64,000 nt of DNA, from the NCBI GenBank assembly GCA_017476575.1, contig JAFUZO010000047.1:1-64000 (forward strand), given 5' to 3'. The position numbers and the translations under genes are program-made. How positions within the stretch are numbered: the stretch's first letter is position 1; each line of letters starts with the position of its first letter. Source of the DNA: Bacteroidales bacterium (GTDB lineage Bacteria; Bacteroidota; Bacteroidia; Bacteroidales; UBA932). The notes beneath the pieces were generated by a model that made no database searches, had not been told where the DNA came from, and worked only from the letters and a program-made list of their open reading frames with translations. Positions 7,364 to 16,825 of this stretch are shown here, in pieces.

Positions 7364-8455
7364 ATGACAAGCAGGACATACCGGATCGGCGGGCACCTCG
7401 TGCGGGTGGCGCTGGAAGACCCCTGGACCTTCAAGGTCCTGACGCAGGAACAGAAAGCATTGGTGTCCCGTCTGAGGGCGGGTGAAGATATCGGTATCGT
7501 ACCCGTGCCGGCGGACCGGCAGGAGCAGCTGGCGGTCAATGATGCGCTGATGGGCAAGGAGGCGATGACCCGTGAACGGTGGGAAACCCTCGCTCCGGAC
7601 GAGAAGGACGCCTGGCGCCATGCGCTGGACTTTGAGCAGTATGCTCCGTTCGAGGTGGCGGAAGAGGGGGAGCCGCTGTTCACGTTGACGGTCCATGCCG
7701 AGGTCCCGTCGTGGCTCGAGGCGTCCCGGCCGCAGTGGACCCGGCAGACGGCGGTGGACGAGATCCTGCCCTTCTATTACGGCTATACTTCCGAGGGGCG
7801 GACCCTCTATGAGTTCTTCCCTGCGGAGGGCATCCGGGCCGGTTATTTCGTGATGGATGCAGACTATAGGACGGGTGACTACTATCCCTGCCCGCGCATC
7901 GGCAGCAAGACTACGCTCATGCAGGTCAACACGAGCCTTATGATCCAGTATACCTTCACGACGGCCGGGCTGGACACCCTCCTGCTGCATGCCTCCGTGA
8001 CCCGGTACCGGGGGCGGGGCAACCTTTTCTTCGGCGTCAGCGGCACCGGCAAGAGCACCCACAGCCGCTTGTGGCACCAATATGTCCCGGAGTCCGACCT
8101 GATGAACGACGACAATCCCGTCATCCGTTTTGCGGACGGTGCCGCCCGTGTGTACGGCTCCCCTTGGAGCGGGAAGACCTTGTGCTACCGCAATGTCGAG
8201 GCTCCGGTAGGAGCCCTGGTCCGTCTGGAGCAGGCGCCGGCCAATGCCATCGAGCGGCTCCAGCCCCTCCAGGCCTACGCGAGTGTCATCGCGGCTGTCT
8301 CGACCATCCGCTGGAGCAGCCATATCATGGGACAGCTGATCCCGACGGTCGAAAAGGTAGCCATGAACCTGCCCTGCTACCATCTGGCATGCCGTCCGGA
8401 CGAGGAGGCCGTCGAGGTCTGTCGACATGCCATTGAAACAACCTCTTTATCATGA
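7364..8455 (+). CDS. HPr kinase/PEPCK-like nucleotide-binding protein, function unknown
   Basis: A 363-residue protein whose C-terminal half resembles the HPr kinase/phosphorylase and PEP-carboxykinase fold. A Walker A loop GVSGTGKSTHSRL lies near residues 224-236. It is followed by LMNDDNPVIR, where HprK-like enzymes have a metal-binding acidic pair, and GSPWSGKTLCY. The N-terminal 200 residues are unrecognised. Bacteroidota have no classical HPr kinase regulation, so the target is open; HprK-like homologues elsewhere act on small molecules or peptides. It overlaps rpiB by 4 bp. Confidence 0.6.
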   Translation: MTSRTYRIGGHLVRVALEDPWTFKVLTQEQKALVSRLRAGEDIGIVPVPADRQEQLAVNDALMGKEAMTRERWETLAPDEKDAWRHALDFEQYAPFEVAEEGEPLFTLTVHAEVPSWLEASRPQWTRQTAVDEILPFYYGYTSEGRTLYEFFPAEGIRAGYFVMDADYRTGDYYPCPRIGSKTTLMQVNTSLMIQYTFTTAGLDTLLLHASVTRYRGRGNLFFGVSGTGKSTHSRLWHQYVPESDLMNDDNPVIRFADGAARVYGSPWSGKTLCYRNVEAPVGALVRLEQAPANAIERLQPLQAYASVIAAVSTIRWSSHIMGQLIPTVEKVAMNLPCYHLACRPDEEAVEVCRHAIETTSLS

Positions 8456-8883
8456 AAATAGGAATCTGCAACGACCACGCGGGCGTGGCGTACAAGGAAA
8501 AACTGGTCAAGATGCTCCGGACCCGGGGCATCGAAGTCGTCAACTTCGGCACGGACTCGGAAGTCAGTGTCGACTATCCGGATTTCGCCCACCGGCTCGC
8601 CGCCGCCGTCGAGGGCGGGGAAGTGGACCTCGGCATCGCCCTCTGCGGCACGGGCAACGGCATGGCCATCACCCTGAACAAGCACCGGGGCATCCGGGCC
8701 GGCTTGGCCTGGTCGAGCGAGGTCGGCCGCCTCGTGAAGGCCCACAACAATGCCAACGTCCTGGTCCTTCCGGCCCGGTTCATCTCCTACCGGATGGCCT
8801 CGTCCATCGTGCGGACCTGGCTCGACACCCCGTTCGAGGCGGGACGCCACCTGCGCCGCATCGACAAGATCCCGTGCCGATGA
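8452..8883 (+). CDS. rpiB: Ribose-5-phosphate isomerase B (RpiB/LacAB family)
   Basis: Interconverts ribose 5-phosphate and ribulose 5-phosphate in the pentose phosphate pathway. The 143-residue protein shows KIGICNDHAGVAYKEKL at the start (phosphate and substrate binding, Asp and His), the active-site Cys in GIALCGTGNGM near residue 66, and HNNANVLVLPARFIS near 102-116. The family also includes galactose-6-phosphate isomerase subunits and allose-6-phosphate isomerase. RpiB is most likely because there is a single copy with no tagatose-pathway neighbours. Start and stop both overlap neighbours by 4 bp. Confidence 0.88.
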   Translation: MKIGICNDHAGVAYKEKLVKMLRTRGIEVVNFGTDSEVSVDYPDFAHRLAAAVEGGEVDLGIALCGTGNGMAITLNKHRGIRAGLAWSSEVGRLVKAHNNANVLVLPARFISYRMASSIVRTWLDTPFEAGRHLRRIDKIPCR

Positions 8884-9770
8884 CCTCCTCCTGCGACGGC
8901 TTCCCCTTCGTTCCGGCCGGGACCGACCCTCCTCTCTCCCACGACATCGCGGACTATCCCGACGGCGTCATCCTGCCCATCGACAAGCCGTACCGGTGGA
9001 CGTCGGCCGATGTCATCCGGAAGGTCAAGTATGCCGCCGTCCGGCATTTCCGGAAGAAGAACCTGAAAGTCGGCCATGCCGGGACCCTGGACCCGCTCGC
9101 GACCGGGGTGCTGCTGGTGTGCATCGGCCCGGCCACGCGCCGCGCCCAGGAACTCCAGGATCATGACAAGGAATACATGGCCGGGGTCAGTTTCGGTGCC
9201 ACGACGCCGTCGTATGACTTGGAGAAGGAGATCGACCGTACGTTTCCCTATGGACATGTGACCGAAGCGGCTGTCCGGTCCGTACTTCCTTCCTTTGTCG
9301 GAACGCAGGAGCAGGTCGCCCCGCTGTTCAGCGCCAAGTCGGTCGACGGGGTACGGGCCTATGAAATGGCCCGGAAACTCTATCGGAATGCGCAAAAGGG
9401 CATTACCGACCCCGATTTCGACGCGGCGGCCGTTGAGACCCTGCGCCGGAGCCTGGTCACCATCCATGAGGCGGAACTGCTGGGCTTCAGGAGCGGCCCG
9501 GCTCCGCGGCCGATGCCCTCCTCCGGTCTGGCGGCCTCGACGGCATCTTCCCGGATCCATGTGACGGACACGACGGCTCTCGGCCTGCCCCATGCCGACA
9601 TCCGGATCGCCTGCACGAAGGGCACCTATATCCGAGCCTTCGCCCGCGACCTCGGTGAAGCCCTCGGCACCGGCGCCCACCTCGACAGCCTCGTCCGCAC
9701 CCGCACCGGCAGCTTCTGCCTGGAGGACACCCTTTCGCTCGACGCCGCCCTCGCCCTCTTCGCAGACTGA
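8880..9770 (+). CDS. truB: tRNA pseudouridine-55 synthase
   Basis: Makes pseudouridine at position 55 of the tRNA T-loop. The catalytic motif KVGHAGTLDPLATGVL (nucleophilic Asp) is near residues 61-76, and the CTKGTYIRAFARDLGEALG block near 242-260 is also typical. At 296 residues it is longer than many bacteroidete TruB proteins. The extra length comes from about 28 residues before the first conserved strand (the start shares ATGA with the rpiB stop) and a Pro/Ser/Ala-rich insertion around residues 203-222. A longer frame to the left is a shadow of rpiB. Confidence 0.93.
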   Translation: MTSSCDGFPFVPAGTDPPLSHDIADYPDGVILPIDKPYRWTSADVIRKVKYAAVRHFRKKNLKVGHAGTLDPLATGVLLVCIGPATRRAQELQDHDKEYMAGVSFGATTPSYDLEKEIDRTFPYGHVTEAAVRSVLPSFVGTQEQVAPLFSAKSVDGVRAYEMARKLYRNAQKGITDPDFDAAAVETLRRSLVTIHEAELLGFRSGPAPRPMPSSGLAASTASSRIHVTDTTALGLPHADIRIACTKGTYIRAFARDLGEALGTGAHLDSLVRTRTGSFCLEDTLSLDAALALFAD

Positions 9771-9816
9771 TTCCTGTCCGTGAAATCGGGCAAAACGTGG
9801 ATGCGGGGGAGGGGTG

Positions 9817-10626
9817 TCAGAGGCAGGTGTCTTCCCAGATGGCAACAGTCCGGCGGGCTTCGGCAACGTCGTGGACGCGGAGCCAGCGGGCGCCCCGTTG
9901 CAGGGCCAGCAGATGGGCGACCTGTGTAGCGGGCAGCGCTTCTTCCGGCGAGATGCCGAATCTCTTATAAATCATGCTCTTGCGGGAAATGCCGACGAGG
10001 ATGGGACGTCCGGTGGCCTGCAGCTGGTCCAGTTCCCGCAGCAGTGTCCAGTTCTGCCCGATGGTCTTGGCGAAGCCGAAGCCGGGGTCGAGGATCCAGT
10101 CGGTAACGCCCGCCTCGGCAGCCCGGCGTGCAAATACCTCGAAATAGCGCAGGACCCCGGCCGTCACCCCCTCCGGATAATCTGTCAGCGACTGCATGGT
10201 CGCCGGGGTGCCGCGCATGTGCATGGCGACATAGGGGAGTCCCAGCCGTCCGACGACCGGCAGCATGGCGGGATCGATGGCCCCGGCGGAGATGTCGTTG
10301 ACCAGAAAGGGGCCGACCAGGTCGTAGACCCGTCCAACAACGGTAGCCCAATAGGTGTCGATGGAGATGCGGGCCTCCGGAAATGCATCCAGGACTGCCC
10401 GTAGGGCCGGTTCCAACCGCCGCCACTCTTCTTCGGCACCGGTTCCCGTAGACCCCGGCCGGGTCGAGCAGGCCCCGAGGTCGATGATGTCTGCACCTTC
10501 GCCTAAAAGTTGTTCTACCCGCTCCGTCAACCGCTTCCGGTCCACGGCACCGTCGGCATACACCCGGCTCCCGGCAAAATACGAATCGTCCGTCAGGTTG
10601 ACGATTCCCATGATTTGGACTTTCAT
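9817..10626 (-). CDS. folP: Dihydropteroate synthase
   Basis: Joins p-aminobenzoate to dihydropterin pyrophosphate in folate synthesis. The 269-residue TIM-barrel protein shows the pterin-binding motif as MGIVNLTDDSYFAGSR near residues 6-21, IIDLGACSTRPGS near 47-59, NDISAGA, the MHMRGTP block, DPGFGFAKT, and the C-terminal GISRKSMIYK. The first motif has D where most homologues have P (NxTPDSF). The ATG at 10626 sits almost on the -7 box at 10632-10639, so the mRNA may be leaderless or the Met five codons downstream may be used. Confidence 0.93.
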   Translation of the reverse strand: MKVQIMGIVNLTDDSYFAGSRVYADGAVDRKRLTERVEQLLGEGADIIDLGACSTRPGSTGTGAEEEWRRLEPALRAVLDAFPEARISIDTYWATVVGRVYDLVGPFLVNDISAGAIDPAMLPVVGRLGLPYVAMHMRGTPATMQSLTDYPEGVTAGVLRYFEVFARRAAEAGVTDWILDPGFGFAKTIGQNWTLLRELDQLQATGRPILVGISRKSMIYKRFGISPEEALPATQVAHLLALQRGARWLRVHDVAEARRTVAIWEDTCL

Positions 10627-10631
10627 GGGGA

Positions 10632-10639
10632 CAAAGATA
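10632..10639 (-). promoter_or_regulatory. -7 box immediately upstream of folP
   Basis: TATCTTTG on the minus strand ends 6 nt before the folP ATG. A transcript from it would begin at or next to the start codon. Confidence 0.5.
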
Positions 10640-10704
10640 CGCCCTTTCTCCGGAATCTCATGGCCGGACCTCCCTTTTTTGTCCATAGGAAACGAAATAT
10701 TTAC

Positions 10705-10712
10705 TAAATTTG
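10705..10712 (+). promoter_or_regulatory. -7 box for tmk
   Basis: TAAATTTG fits TAnnTTTG and ends 24 nt before the tmk ATG. A TTTG at 10678-10681 could be the -33 element with a long 23-nt spacer. Confidence 0.5.
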
Positions 10713-10735
10713 TGCACCAAAGAAAACGAGACATC

Positions 10736-11416
10736 ATGCTGGTAGTAATGGAAGGCCTGGACGGGGCGGGAAAGTCCACCCAGGTGAAAAGACTGAGAGA
10801 ATACTTGGAGGTACGGTGCGGATCCTTGGAGTATATCCATTTCCCGCGGTATGATGCTCCCGTGTACGGTGATCTCATCAGCCGTTTCCTGCGGGGCGAG
10901 TTCGGGGGCAACCAGGCAGTCCATCCGCAGCTGGTCGCCCTGCTCTTCGCCGAGGACCGGCACGGGGTGGCGTCGGCCATGAAGGAGACCCTCTCCCGGG
11001 GTGGTACCGTGCTCCTCGACCGCTATGTCTATTCCAATATCGCCTACCAGTGCGCAAAGCTTCCTGACCCCGGGCAGCGGGAACGGCTGCGTGCGTGGAT
11101 CTTCGAGACCGAGTACGGCACTTTCCAGCTGCCGGAGCCGGACCTGAACCTTTTCCTGGATGTCCCGATCGGGTTCGTGGAGAAGAGCCTGGGCGGGCAG
11201 CGCGGCGGCGTGGACCGGGACTATCTCGGTGGCGCCCGGGATATCCATGAAGCCGACATCGCCTTCCAGCAGACGGTCCGCGGAATCTACCTGGAACAGA
11301 CCGCCCGCGACCCGAAGTTCATCCGTGTCGACTGTTCCGACGCTGACGGCCGGATACTCCCTCCGGACGCCATCTTCGCCCGGATCCGTTCCACCGTCGA
11401 CCCCTATCTGCCATGA
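10736..11416 (+). CDS. tmk: Thymidylate kinase
   Basis: Phosphorylates dTMP to dTDP. The 226-residue protein begins with the P-loop MLVVMEGLDGAGKSTQ. It has the DR motif LLDRYVYSNIAYQ near residues 95-107 and a short LID region (about 147-165, GGQRGGVDRDYLG). The ATG at 10736 was chosen because it follows the -7 box; the longer upstream frame runs antisense through folP. The stop overlaps the next start by 4 bp. Confidence 0.93.
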   Translation: MLVVMEGLDGAGKSTQVKRLREYLEVRCGSLEYIHFPRYDAPVYGDLISRFLRGEFGGNQAVHPQLVALLFAEDRHGVASAMKETLSRGGTVLLDRYVYSNIAYQCAKLPDPGQRERLRAWIFETEYGTFQLPEPDLNLFLDVPIGFVEKSLGGQRGGVDRDYLGGARDIHEADIAFQQTVRGIYLEQTARDPKFIRVDCSDADGRILPPDAIFARIRSTVDPYLP

Positions 11417-12603
11417 AACACGCTCATCACCTGCTGAGGCGCCTGTTTGCCGTCCTGATCGGCATTGTCTTCCTCGGTTCGGGTCTGCTCAAGATGCTCG
11501 ACCCGGTGGGGACGAGGCTGATTGTCACGGAATACGTCAAGTTCTTCCACCTTGCTTTCCTTATCCCGGCAGCCAAGGGAATCGGCTTGCTCCTGGCCTT
11601 CCTTGAGGCGACGGTCGGGACGGCCCTCATCATGGGCGTGTACCGCAAGCTGACAGCCGCGGCCACCTCCTTGATGGTCGCTTTCTTCACTCTTGTCACC
11701 CTCATCCTTCTGGTCGGGAATGCGGAAATGGATTGTGGCTGTTTCGGCGAATGGATCCATCTGACACATTTCCAAAGTTTCCTGAAGAACATCGTCTTGG
11801 TGCTGCTGTGCCTGGGCGCCTTCCTTCCGTTCCGGCATTTCGGGGCGACCCGCACCAAGCGGCTGGTCGCGTTCTGGGTCATCGTGCCCTCCCTCCTGTT
11901 CAACCTGGTGTATGCCCTGCGGCACCTTCCGCTCCTGGATTTCACGGAGTTCGCGCCCGGGGCCGAACTGTACGCCTCCCTGGACGAGCCTTACCAGGCA
12001 CAGGACGGGTATATGGCCTCCTATATCTATGAACGGGGCGGGCAGCGGGGTTCCTTCACCCTGGACCACCTGCCCGATTCGACCTGGACCTTCGTCGGGG
12101 TGGACACGGTCTACCGCAACGGCCCCAAACGGAACGATGCGCAGCCGGTCCTCTCCTTCCGGGATGCGGAGGGGGTCTACCAGGATGACCGCGCCGCGCA
12201 GGGCCGGGTGATGGTCTTCTCCGTCTATGACGTGCAGCGGGCGGACTGGGACCGGATCGGAAACGAGGCCGGACGGGCGCAGGAGGCCGGTGCCATGCCG
12301 CTCGTGCTGGCCGCTGCGACCCCCGAGGAGGTCGACCGGGCCGGTGTCCCGTGGGAACTGGCGGTCTACTATGCAGATTACAAGACGCTGGTCACCCTGA
12401 ACCGGGCCAACGGCGGCGCCACCTATTTCTACGACGGGGAACTGATTGCCAAGTGGGCCCCCGTCGATTTCCCGGACCAGCGGCACCTGGTGCGCCTGCT
12501 CGGCCGCGACCCGGTCGAGGCCTCCACCGATTTCATTGTGGGACGCCGCCTCAAGGTCCAGGGATTCCTGCTGTACCTGATTGCCGTCATGACGCTGTTA
12601 TAA
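11413..12603 (+). CDS. DoxX/MauE-type membrane protein with C-terminal soluble domain (BT_3928-like)
   Basis: A 396-residue inner-membrane protein. Residues 1-150 form four hydrophobic segments of the DoxX/MauE type. LGSGLLKMLDPVGT near residues 19-32 and NAEMDCGCFGEWI near 102-114, with its CGC cysteines, are the conserved parts. A further segment follows near 155-175. The long region after it looks soluble and thioredoxin-like without an obvious CxxC, and the end is again hydrophobic (VQGFLLYLIAVMTLL). MauE-like proteins take part in disulfide chemistry or protein maturation, but the role here is unknown. Coupled to tmk by overlap. Confidence 0.65.
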   Translation: MKHAHHLLRRLFAVLIGIVFLGSGLLKMLDPVGTRLIVTEYVKFFHLAFLIPAAKGIGLLLAFLEATVGTALIMGVYRKLTAAATSLMVAFFTLVTLILLVGNAEMDCGCFGEWIHLTHFQSFLKNIVLVLLCLGAFLPFRHFGATRTKRLVAFWVIVPSLLFNLVYALRHLPLLDFTEFAPGAELYASLDEPYQAQDGYMASYIYERGGQRGSFTLDHLPDSTWTFVGVDTVYRNGPKRNDAQPVLSFRDAEGVYQDDRAAQGRVMVFSVYDVQRADWDRIGNEAGRAQEAGAMPLVLAAATPEEVDRAGVPWELAVYYADYKTLVTLNRANGGATYFYDGELIAKWAPVDFPDQRHLVRLLGRDPVEASTDFIVGRRLKVQGFLLYLIAVMTLL

Positions 12604-12608
12604 GGACA

Positions 12609-12637
12609 CAAAAAATCCCCGCCTTGCCGCGGGGATT
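12609..12637 (-). terminator. Rho-independent terminator after infB
   Basis: Arms AATCCCCGC (12614-12622) and GCGGGGATT (12629-12637) form a GC-rich stem with a 6-nt loop. On the minus strand the stem is followed by a T run, so it ends the rimP-nusA-infB transcript. On the plus strand it may also act, more weakly, for the DoxX-like gene. Confidence 0.85.
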
Positions 12638-12654
12638 CCTTTGTAAAAGCCCTT

Positions 12655-15510
12655 CTACAGGCTCCGCTTGATCTCGACAACCTGGAAGGCCTCGATGATA
12701 TCGCCGGGACGGACATCGTTGAAGCGTTCAAGGGCGCAGCCGCATTCGAAACCGGTGGCCACTTCCTTGGCGTCGTCCTTGCCACGCTGGAGCGAGGCGA
12801 GGGAACCGGTATAGACCACGATACCGTCACGGATGAGACGGACCTGGGCCTTGGCGGTGAGCTTGCCTTCCTTGACCTGGCAGCCGGCGATGGTACCGAC
12901 CTTGGAAATCTTGAAGGTCTGCTTGACCTCGGCGGTGGCGGTGACCTCTTCCTTCTTCTCCGGTTCGAGCATGCCTTCGATACCCTCCTTGACTTCGTTG
13001 ATAGCGTCGTAGATGACAGAATAGAGGCGGATTTCGATGCCTTCCTTCTCGGCGGCCCGGCGCGCTTCGGCGGACGGGCGGACCTGGAAGCCGATGATAA
13101 CGGCATCCGAAGCCTCGGCCAGCAGGACATCGGACTCGGAGATGGCACCCACGGCCTTGTGGATGACATTCACACGGACTTCCTCGGTGGAGAGCTTGAT
13201 CAAGGAATCGGACAGGGCTTCCACGGAACCGTCCACATCGCCCTTGACGATGATGTTGAGTTCCTTGAAACTGCCGATGGCGATCCGGCGGCCGATCTCT
13301 TCAAGGGTGAGGTGCTTCTGTGTCTTGATGCCCTGGATGCGGAGCAGCTGTTCCCGCTTGTTGGCGATGGCTTTGGCCTCTTTTTCGTCGGACATGACAT
13401 TGAACTTCTCACCGGCGGCCGGCGCTCCGTTGAGGCCGAGCATCGAAACCGGTGTGGAAGGACCGGCCGCCTCGACCTTCTGTCCCCGTTCGTTGAACAT
13501 GGCCTTGACACGGCCGTAGTAGCTGCCGGAGATGATGACGTCGCCCACGTGGACGGTGCCGTCCTGTACGAGCACGGTGGCGAGGTAACCGCGGCCCTTG
13601 TCCAGGGAGGACTCGATGACGGCGCCGCTGCCGAGCTTGCCGGGATTGGCCTTGAGCTCCAGGAGGTCGGTTTCGAAGAGGACCTTTTCGAGAAGTTTGT
13701 CCACATTGATGCCCTTCTTGGCGGAGATTTCCTGGCATTGGTACTTGCCGCCCCAGTCTTCGACGAGGATGTTCATTTCGGAAAGCTGGCGGCGGATGGT
13801 ATCCGGCTGGGCGCCCGGCTTGTCGATCTTGTTGATGGCGAAGACCATCGGTACGCCGGCAGCCTGGGCATGGGCGATGGCTTCCTTGGTCTGCGGCATG
13901 ACAGCGTCGTCGGCCGCGACGATGATGATGGCCAGGTCGGTCATCTGGGCGCCGCGGGCACGCATGGCCGTGAAGGCTTCATGGCCGGGGGTGTCCAGGA
14001 AGGTGATATGGCGGCCGCTCGGCAGGGTCACGTTATACGCGCCGATGTGCTGGGTGATGCCGCCCGCCTCGCCGGCGATGACGTTAGAATTCCGGATGTT
14101 GTCCAGAAGGGAGGTCTTGCCGTGGTCGACATGTCCCATGACTGTGACCACCGGCGGCCTTTCAACCAGGTCTTCTTCGCGGTCGGGCTCCTGCTGGGTG
14201 ATTTCCTCGGTGAGTTCGGCGGTGATGAATTCGACCTTGTAACCGAACTCCTCGGCGACGAGGACGAGGGTCTCGGCATCGAGGCGTTGGTTGATAGACA
14301 CCATCATGCCGAGGGACATGCAGGCTCCGATTACCTTGACGACCGGGGTGTTGTTCATGAGGGTGGCAAGGTCGTTGACCGTCACGAATTCGGTGACTTT
14401 CAGGACCTTGTTCTCGGCGATAGCCTGTTCCATCTCCTCCTGGGAACGCATGGCGGCGATTTCGCGTTTCTCCTTGCGGTGCTTGGCGCCGAAGTTGTTC
14501 TTCGACTCGTTCATCCGGGCGTAGGTCTCTTTGACCTGCTTCTGGATCTCCTTCTGCATTTCCTCCTGCTCGGCCTCGGTCATGGCTGGCTTGAACCGGT
14601 CTGCGCCACGCTTGCGGCCCTTGCCGGAGGCAGCTTGTTCCTGCTTTTTCTTGTCAGAAGATTTCTTCGGGTTCTTGTCGGCCTGGACCTTGTTGACATC
14701 GACTTTCTGGGAACCGCCGCCTTTGATACGCTCGCGTTTCCCTTTCTTCTTCGGGTCGAACTGGGTGAGGTCGATCTTCCCGATGACCTTGAGTTGGTTA
14801 CCTGCCGGTTTCAGGGTCTCGGCCGGCTGGGGGGGAGCTGTCTCCGCAGGGGTCGGGACGGTCTGGGGCTCCTCCTGCACAGGCTCCGGTCTCTCTTCCG
14901 GGACGGCGGGTTCAGGCTCAGGTTCAAGTTCAGGTTCAGGTTCAGGTTCGGATTCGGATTCGGGCTCCGGCTCTGCGACGGGTTCCAGAGTGGGCTCCAC
15001 AGCAGGCTCCGCGAGGGGTTCTTCCATCACCGGTCCGCTGGCGGACTCGGGTTCCGGTTCCGCAACGGGTTCTTGGATGGGAATCTCAGGTTCTGCGGCA
15101 GGCTCCGCTGCGGGCTCTTCCACCACCGGTCCGGTGGCGGGCCCGGGTTCCGGTTCTACGACGGGAACCTCCGGCTCTGTAACCGGTTCCGCGGCCGAGC
15201 GGGAAAGGTTGGTGCTCTTGATGACCGTCACCCGTTCCGGCTCGTATTCGTCCTCGTCCGTTGTGCCCGGCTGCTTGCGGGCAGCCTTGTCCAGGATTTC
15301 GGTGAGCTTCACATCCACCTTCTCCGCCGCCTCTTTCAGTTCGAGGTCTTTGCCGAACTTCTTGTGTAGTTCTCCCATGTATTCGTCGGACACCTTCATG
15401 TTCGGGTTGGCATTCTCGATGCCGGCTCCCTGCGAATTGAGAAAGTCCACGAGTGTGTCAAGTCCTATGTTGAATTGCTTGATGAGTTTGCTGAGTCTGA
15501 TTTCTGCCAT
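12655..15510 (-). CDS. infB: Translation initiation factor IF-2
   Basis: GTPase that brings initiator tRNA to the 30S subunit. The 951-residue protein has an IF2N-like start ([17 protein letters not shown]), a Pro/Glu-rich repeat region at residues 109-230, a Lys-rich stretch to about 330, a second IF2N-like module, and the GTPase domain. That domain has P-loop [11 protein letters not shown] near 455, DTPGHEAF and INKIDKPG. Domains II-IV follow to the C-terminus. Third gene of the rimP-nusA-infB operon, 33 bp after nusA. Confidence 0.97.
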   Translation of the reverse strand: MAEIRLSKLIKQFNIGLDTLVDFLNSQGAGIENANPNMKVSDEYMGELHKKFGKDLELKEAAEKVDVKLTEILDKAARKQPGTTDEDEYEPERVTVIKSTNLSRSAAEPVTEPEVPVVEPEPGPATGPVVEEPAAEPAAEPEIPIQEPVAEPEPESASGPVMEEPLAEPAVEPTLEPVAEPEPESESEPEPEPELEPEPEPAVPEERPEPVQEEPQTVPTPAETAPPQPAETLKPAGNQLKVIGKIDLTQFDPKKKGKRERIKGGGSQKVDVNKVQADKNPKKSSDKKKQEQAASGKGRKRGADRFKPAMTEAEQEEMQKEIQKQVKETYARMNESKNNFGAKHRKEKREIAAMRSQEEMEQAIAENKVLKVTEFVTVNDLATLMNNTPVVKVIGACMSLGMMVSINQRLDAETLVLVAEEFGYKVEFITAELTEEITQQEPDREEDLVERPPVVTVMGHVDHGKTSLLDNIRNSNVIAGEAGGITQHIGAYNVTLPSGRHITFLDTPGHEAFTAMRARGAQMTDLAIIIVAADDAVMPQTKEAIAHAQAAGVPMVFAINKIDKPGAQPDTIRRQLSEMNILVEDWGGKYQCQEISAKKGINVDKLLEKVLFETDLLELKANPGKLGSGAVIESSLDKGRGYLATVLVQDGTVHVGDVIISGSYYGRVKAMFNERGQKVEAAGPSTPVSMLGLNGAPAAGEKFNVMSDEKEAKAIANKREQLLRIQGIKTQKHLTLEEIGRRIAIGSFKELNIIVKGDVDGSVEALSDSLIKLSTEEVRVNVIHKAVGAISESDVLLAEASDAVIIGFQVRPSAEARRAAEKEGIEIRLYSVIYDAINEVKEGIEGMLEPEKKEEVTATAEVKQTFKISKVGTIAGCQVKEGKLTAKAQVRLIRDGIVVYTGSLASLQRGKDDAKEVATGFECGCALERFNDVRPGDIIEAFQVVEIKRSL
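14821..15186 (-). repeat. Pro/Glu-rich degenerate repeat inside infB
   Basis: Residues 109-230 of IF-2 are built from diverged units. Residues 119-150 and 151-179 align as EPEP..A.GPV.EEP.AEPA.EP....EPVA, followed by a run of EP dipeptides. At the DNA level this gives a low-complexity stretch prone to length change. IF-2 N-terminal linkers are known to vary in length. Confidence 0.75.
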
Positions 15511-15543
15511 ATAAAAACCCCTGTGTTAAATTGTCAAAATGTG

Positions 15544-16812
15544 CTATTCCTCGAATTCGGCGCGGAGGATGGCCAGCACTTCCTCGACCGTCTCGTCTTC
15601 CAGGTCGGCCCGGGAGGCGATGTCGGCGGGGGAGAGGGCGAGGACGCTGCGGGCGGTGTCGCAGCCGATAGTTTCGAGCCGTTCGATGATCCACGGGTCG
15701 ATGACATCGCTGAATTCGCTCAGGAGCACGTCTTCCTCCTCTTCCTCGTTCTGCGGGAGTTCGCGCCAGACCTCGATTTCGCGGCCGACGAGCATACCGG
15801 CGAGCTTGATGTTGCAGCCGCCCTTTCCGATGCCCTTCTTGACCTCTTCGGCCTGCATGTAGACCTTGATCTTGTCCTCCGGGGATTCACCGAGGTCGAT
15901 GCGGGAAATCCGGGCCGGGTTGAGGGCACGGGTGATCATGAGCTGCGGGTTTGCGCTCCACTGGAGGACATCGATGTTCTCGTTGCGGAGTTCGCGGACG
16001 ATGCCCATGATGCGGGAACCCTTGACACCGATGCAGGCACCGATCGGGTCGATCCGGTCGTCATAGGACTCGACGGCCACCTTGGCCCGCTCGCCCGGGA
16101 TACGGACAACCTTCTTGACGGTGATCAGGCCGTCGTAGATCTCCGGAACCTCCATCTCGAAGAGTTTCTCGAGGAAACTCTCGGTAGTCCGGGAAAGGAC
16201 GATGTACGGCGTGGTGTTGTTCTTCATCTCTACGCTCTTGATGATGGCGCGGACCGTGTCGTTCTTCTTGAAGCGCTCGCCGGGAATCTGTTCGGCCTTG
16301 GGCATGCGGAGTTCGTTGCCGTCCTCGTCGAGGATCAGGACTTCGTTCTTCCAGGTCTGGTAGACCTCGCCGGTGAAGATTTCACCGACCTTTTCGGAGT
16401 ATTTCTTGAAGATGTTGGCCTTTTCGATGTCCAGGATACGGCCCTGGAGGTTCTGGCGGATGTTCAGGATGCCGCGTCGCCCGAACGAGGCGAGGCTGAG
16501 CTTGCGGGTATAGGTGTCTCCGATCTCATAGTCGTCGTCACCGGTCTCGGCGGCGATCTCGTCCACGGTGATCTCGGTCACCGGATTCTCGACCTCCTCG
16601 ACCACCTCGAAATTCTGGTAGATTTCGCAGTCGCCCTTGTCGACGTTGATGATGACGTCGAAGTTGTCGGCGTTGCCGTAGGTCTTCGCCAGCTGGGTGA
16701 GGAACACGTCCTTCAGGACGCCGAGCATGACCGGCCGGTCGATGCTTTTCTCTTCCTTGAAATCCTTGAATGCATCGATCAAGGTGATTTCTTTTTCTTT
16801 CTCTTTAGCCAT
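15544..16812 (-). CDS. nusA: Transcription termination/antitermination factor NusA
   Basis: Binds RNA polymerase and nascent RNA and modulates pausing, termination and antitermination. The 422-residue protein has an N-terminal polymerase-binding domain (about 1-130), an S1 domain (GEIFTGEVYQTW), and two KH domains with GACIGVKGSRIMGIVREL near 267-284 and KGIGKGGCNIKLAG near 330-343. A short helical C-terminal region (ADIASRADLEDETVEEV) resembles a helix-hairpin-helix element. It lacks the two acidic repeats of the E. coli protein, which is normal in this phylum. It may act on the hairpin in its own operon leader. Confidence 0.95.
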   Translation of the reverse strand: MAKEKEKEITLIDAFKDFKEEKSIDRPVMLGVLKDVFLTQLAKTYGNADNFDVIINVDKGDCEIYQNFEVVEEVENPVTEITVDEIAAETGDDDYEIGDTYTRKLSLASFGRRGILNIRQNLQGRILDIEKANIFKKYSEKVGEIFTGEVYQTWKNEVLILDEDGNELRMPKAEQIPGERFKKNDTVRAIIKSVEMKNNTTPYIVLSRTTESFLEKLFEMEVPEIYDGLITVKKVVRIPGERAKVAVESYDDRIDPIGACIGVKGSRIMGIVRELRNENIDVLQWSANPQLMITRALNPARISRIDLGESPEDKIKVYMQAEEVKKGIGKGGCNIKLAGMLVGREIEVWRELPQNEEEEEDVLLSEFSDVIDPWIIERLETIGCDTARSVLALSPADIASRADLEDETVEEVLAILRAEFEE

Positions 16813-16825
16813 GGGTATCGTTTTG

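Noticed and set aside
13159-15369. Open plus-strand frame of about 740 codons
   Set aside because: Antisense to infB; its Phe/Gly-rich repeats only mirror the Pro/Glu repeats of IF-2.
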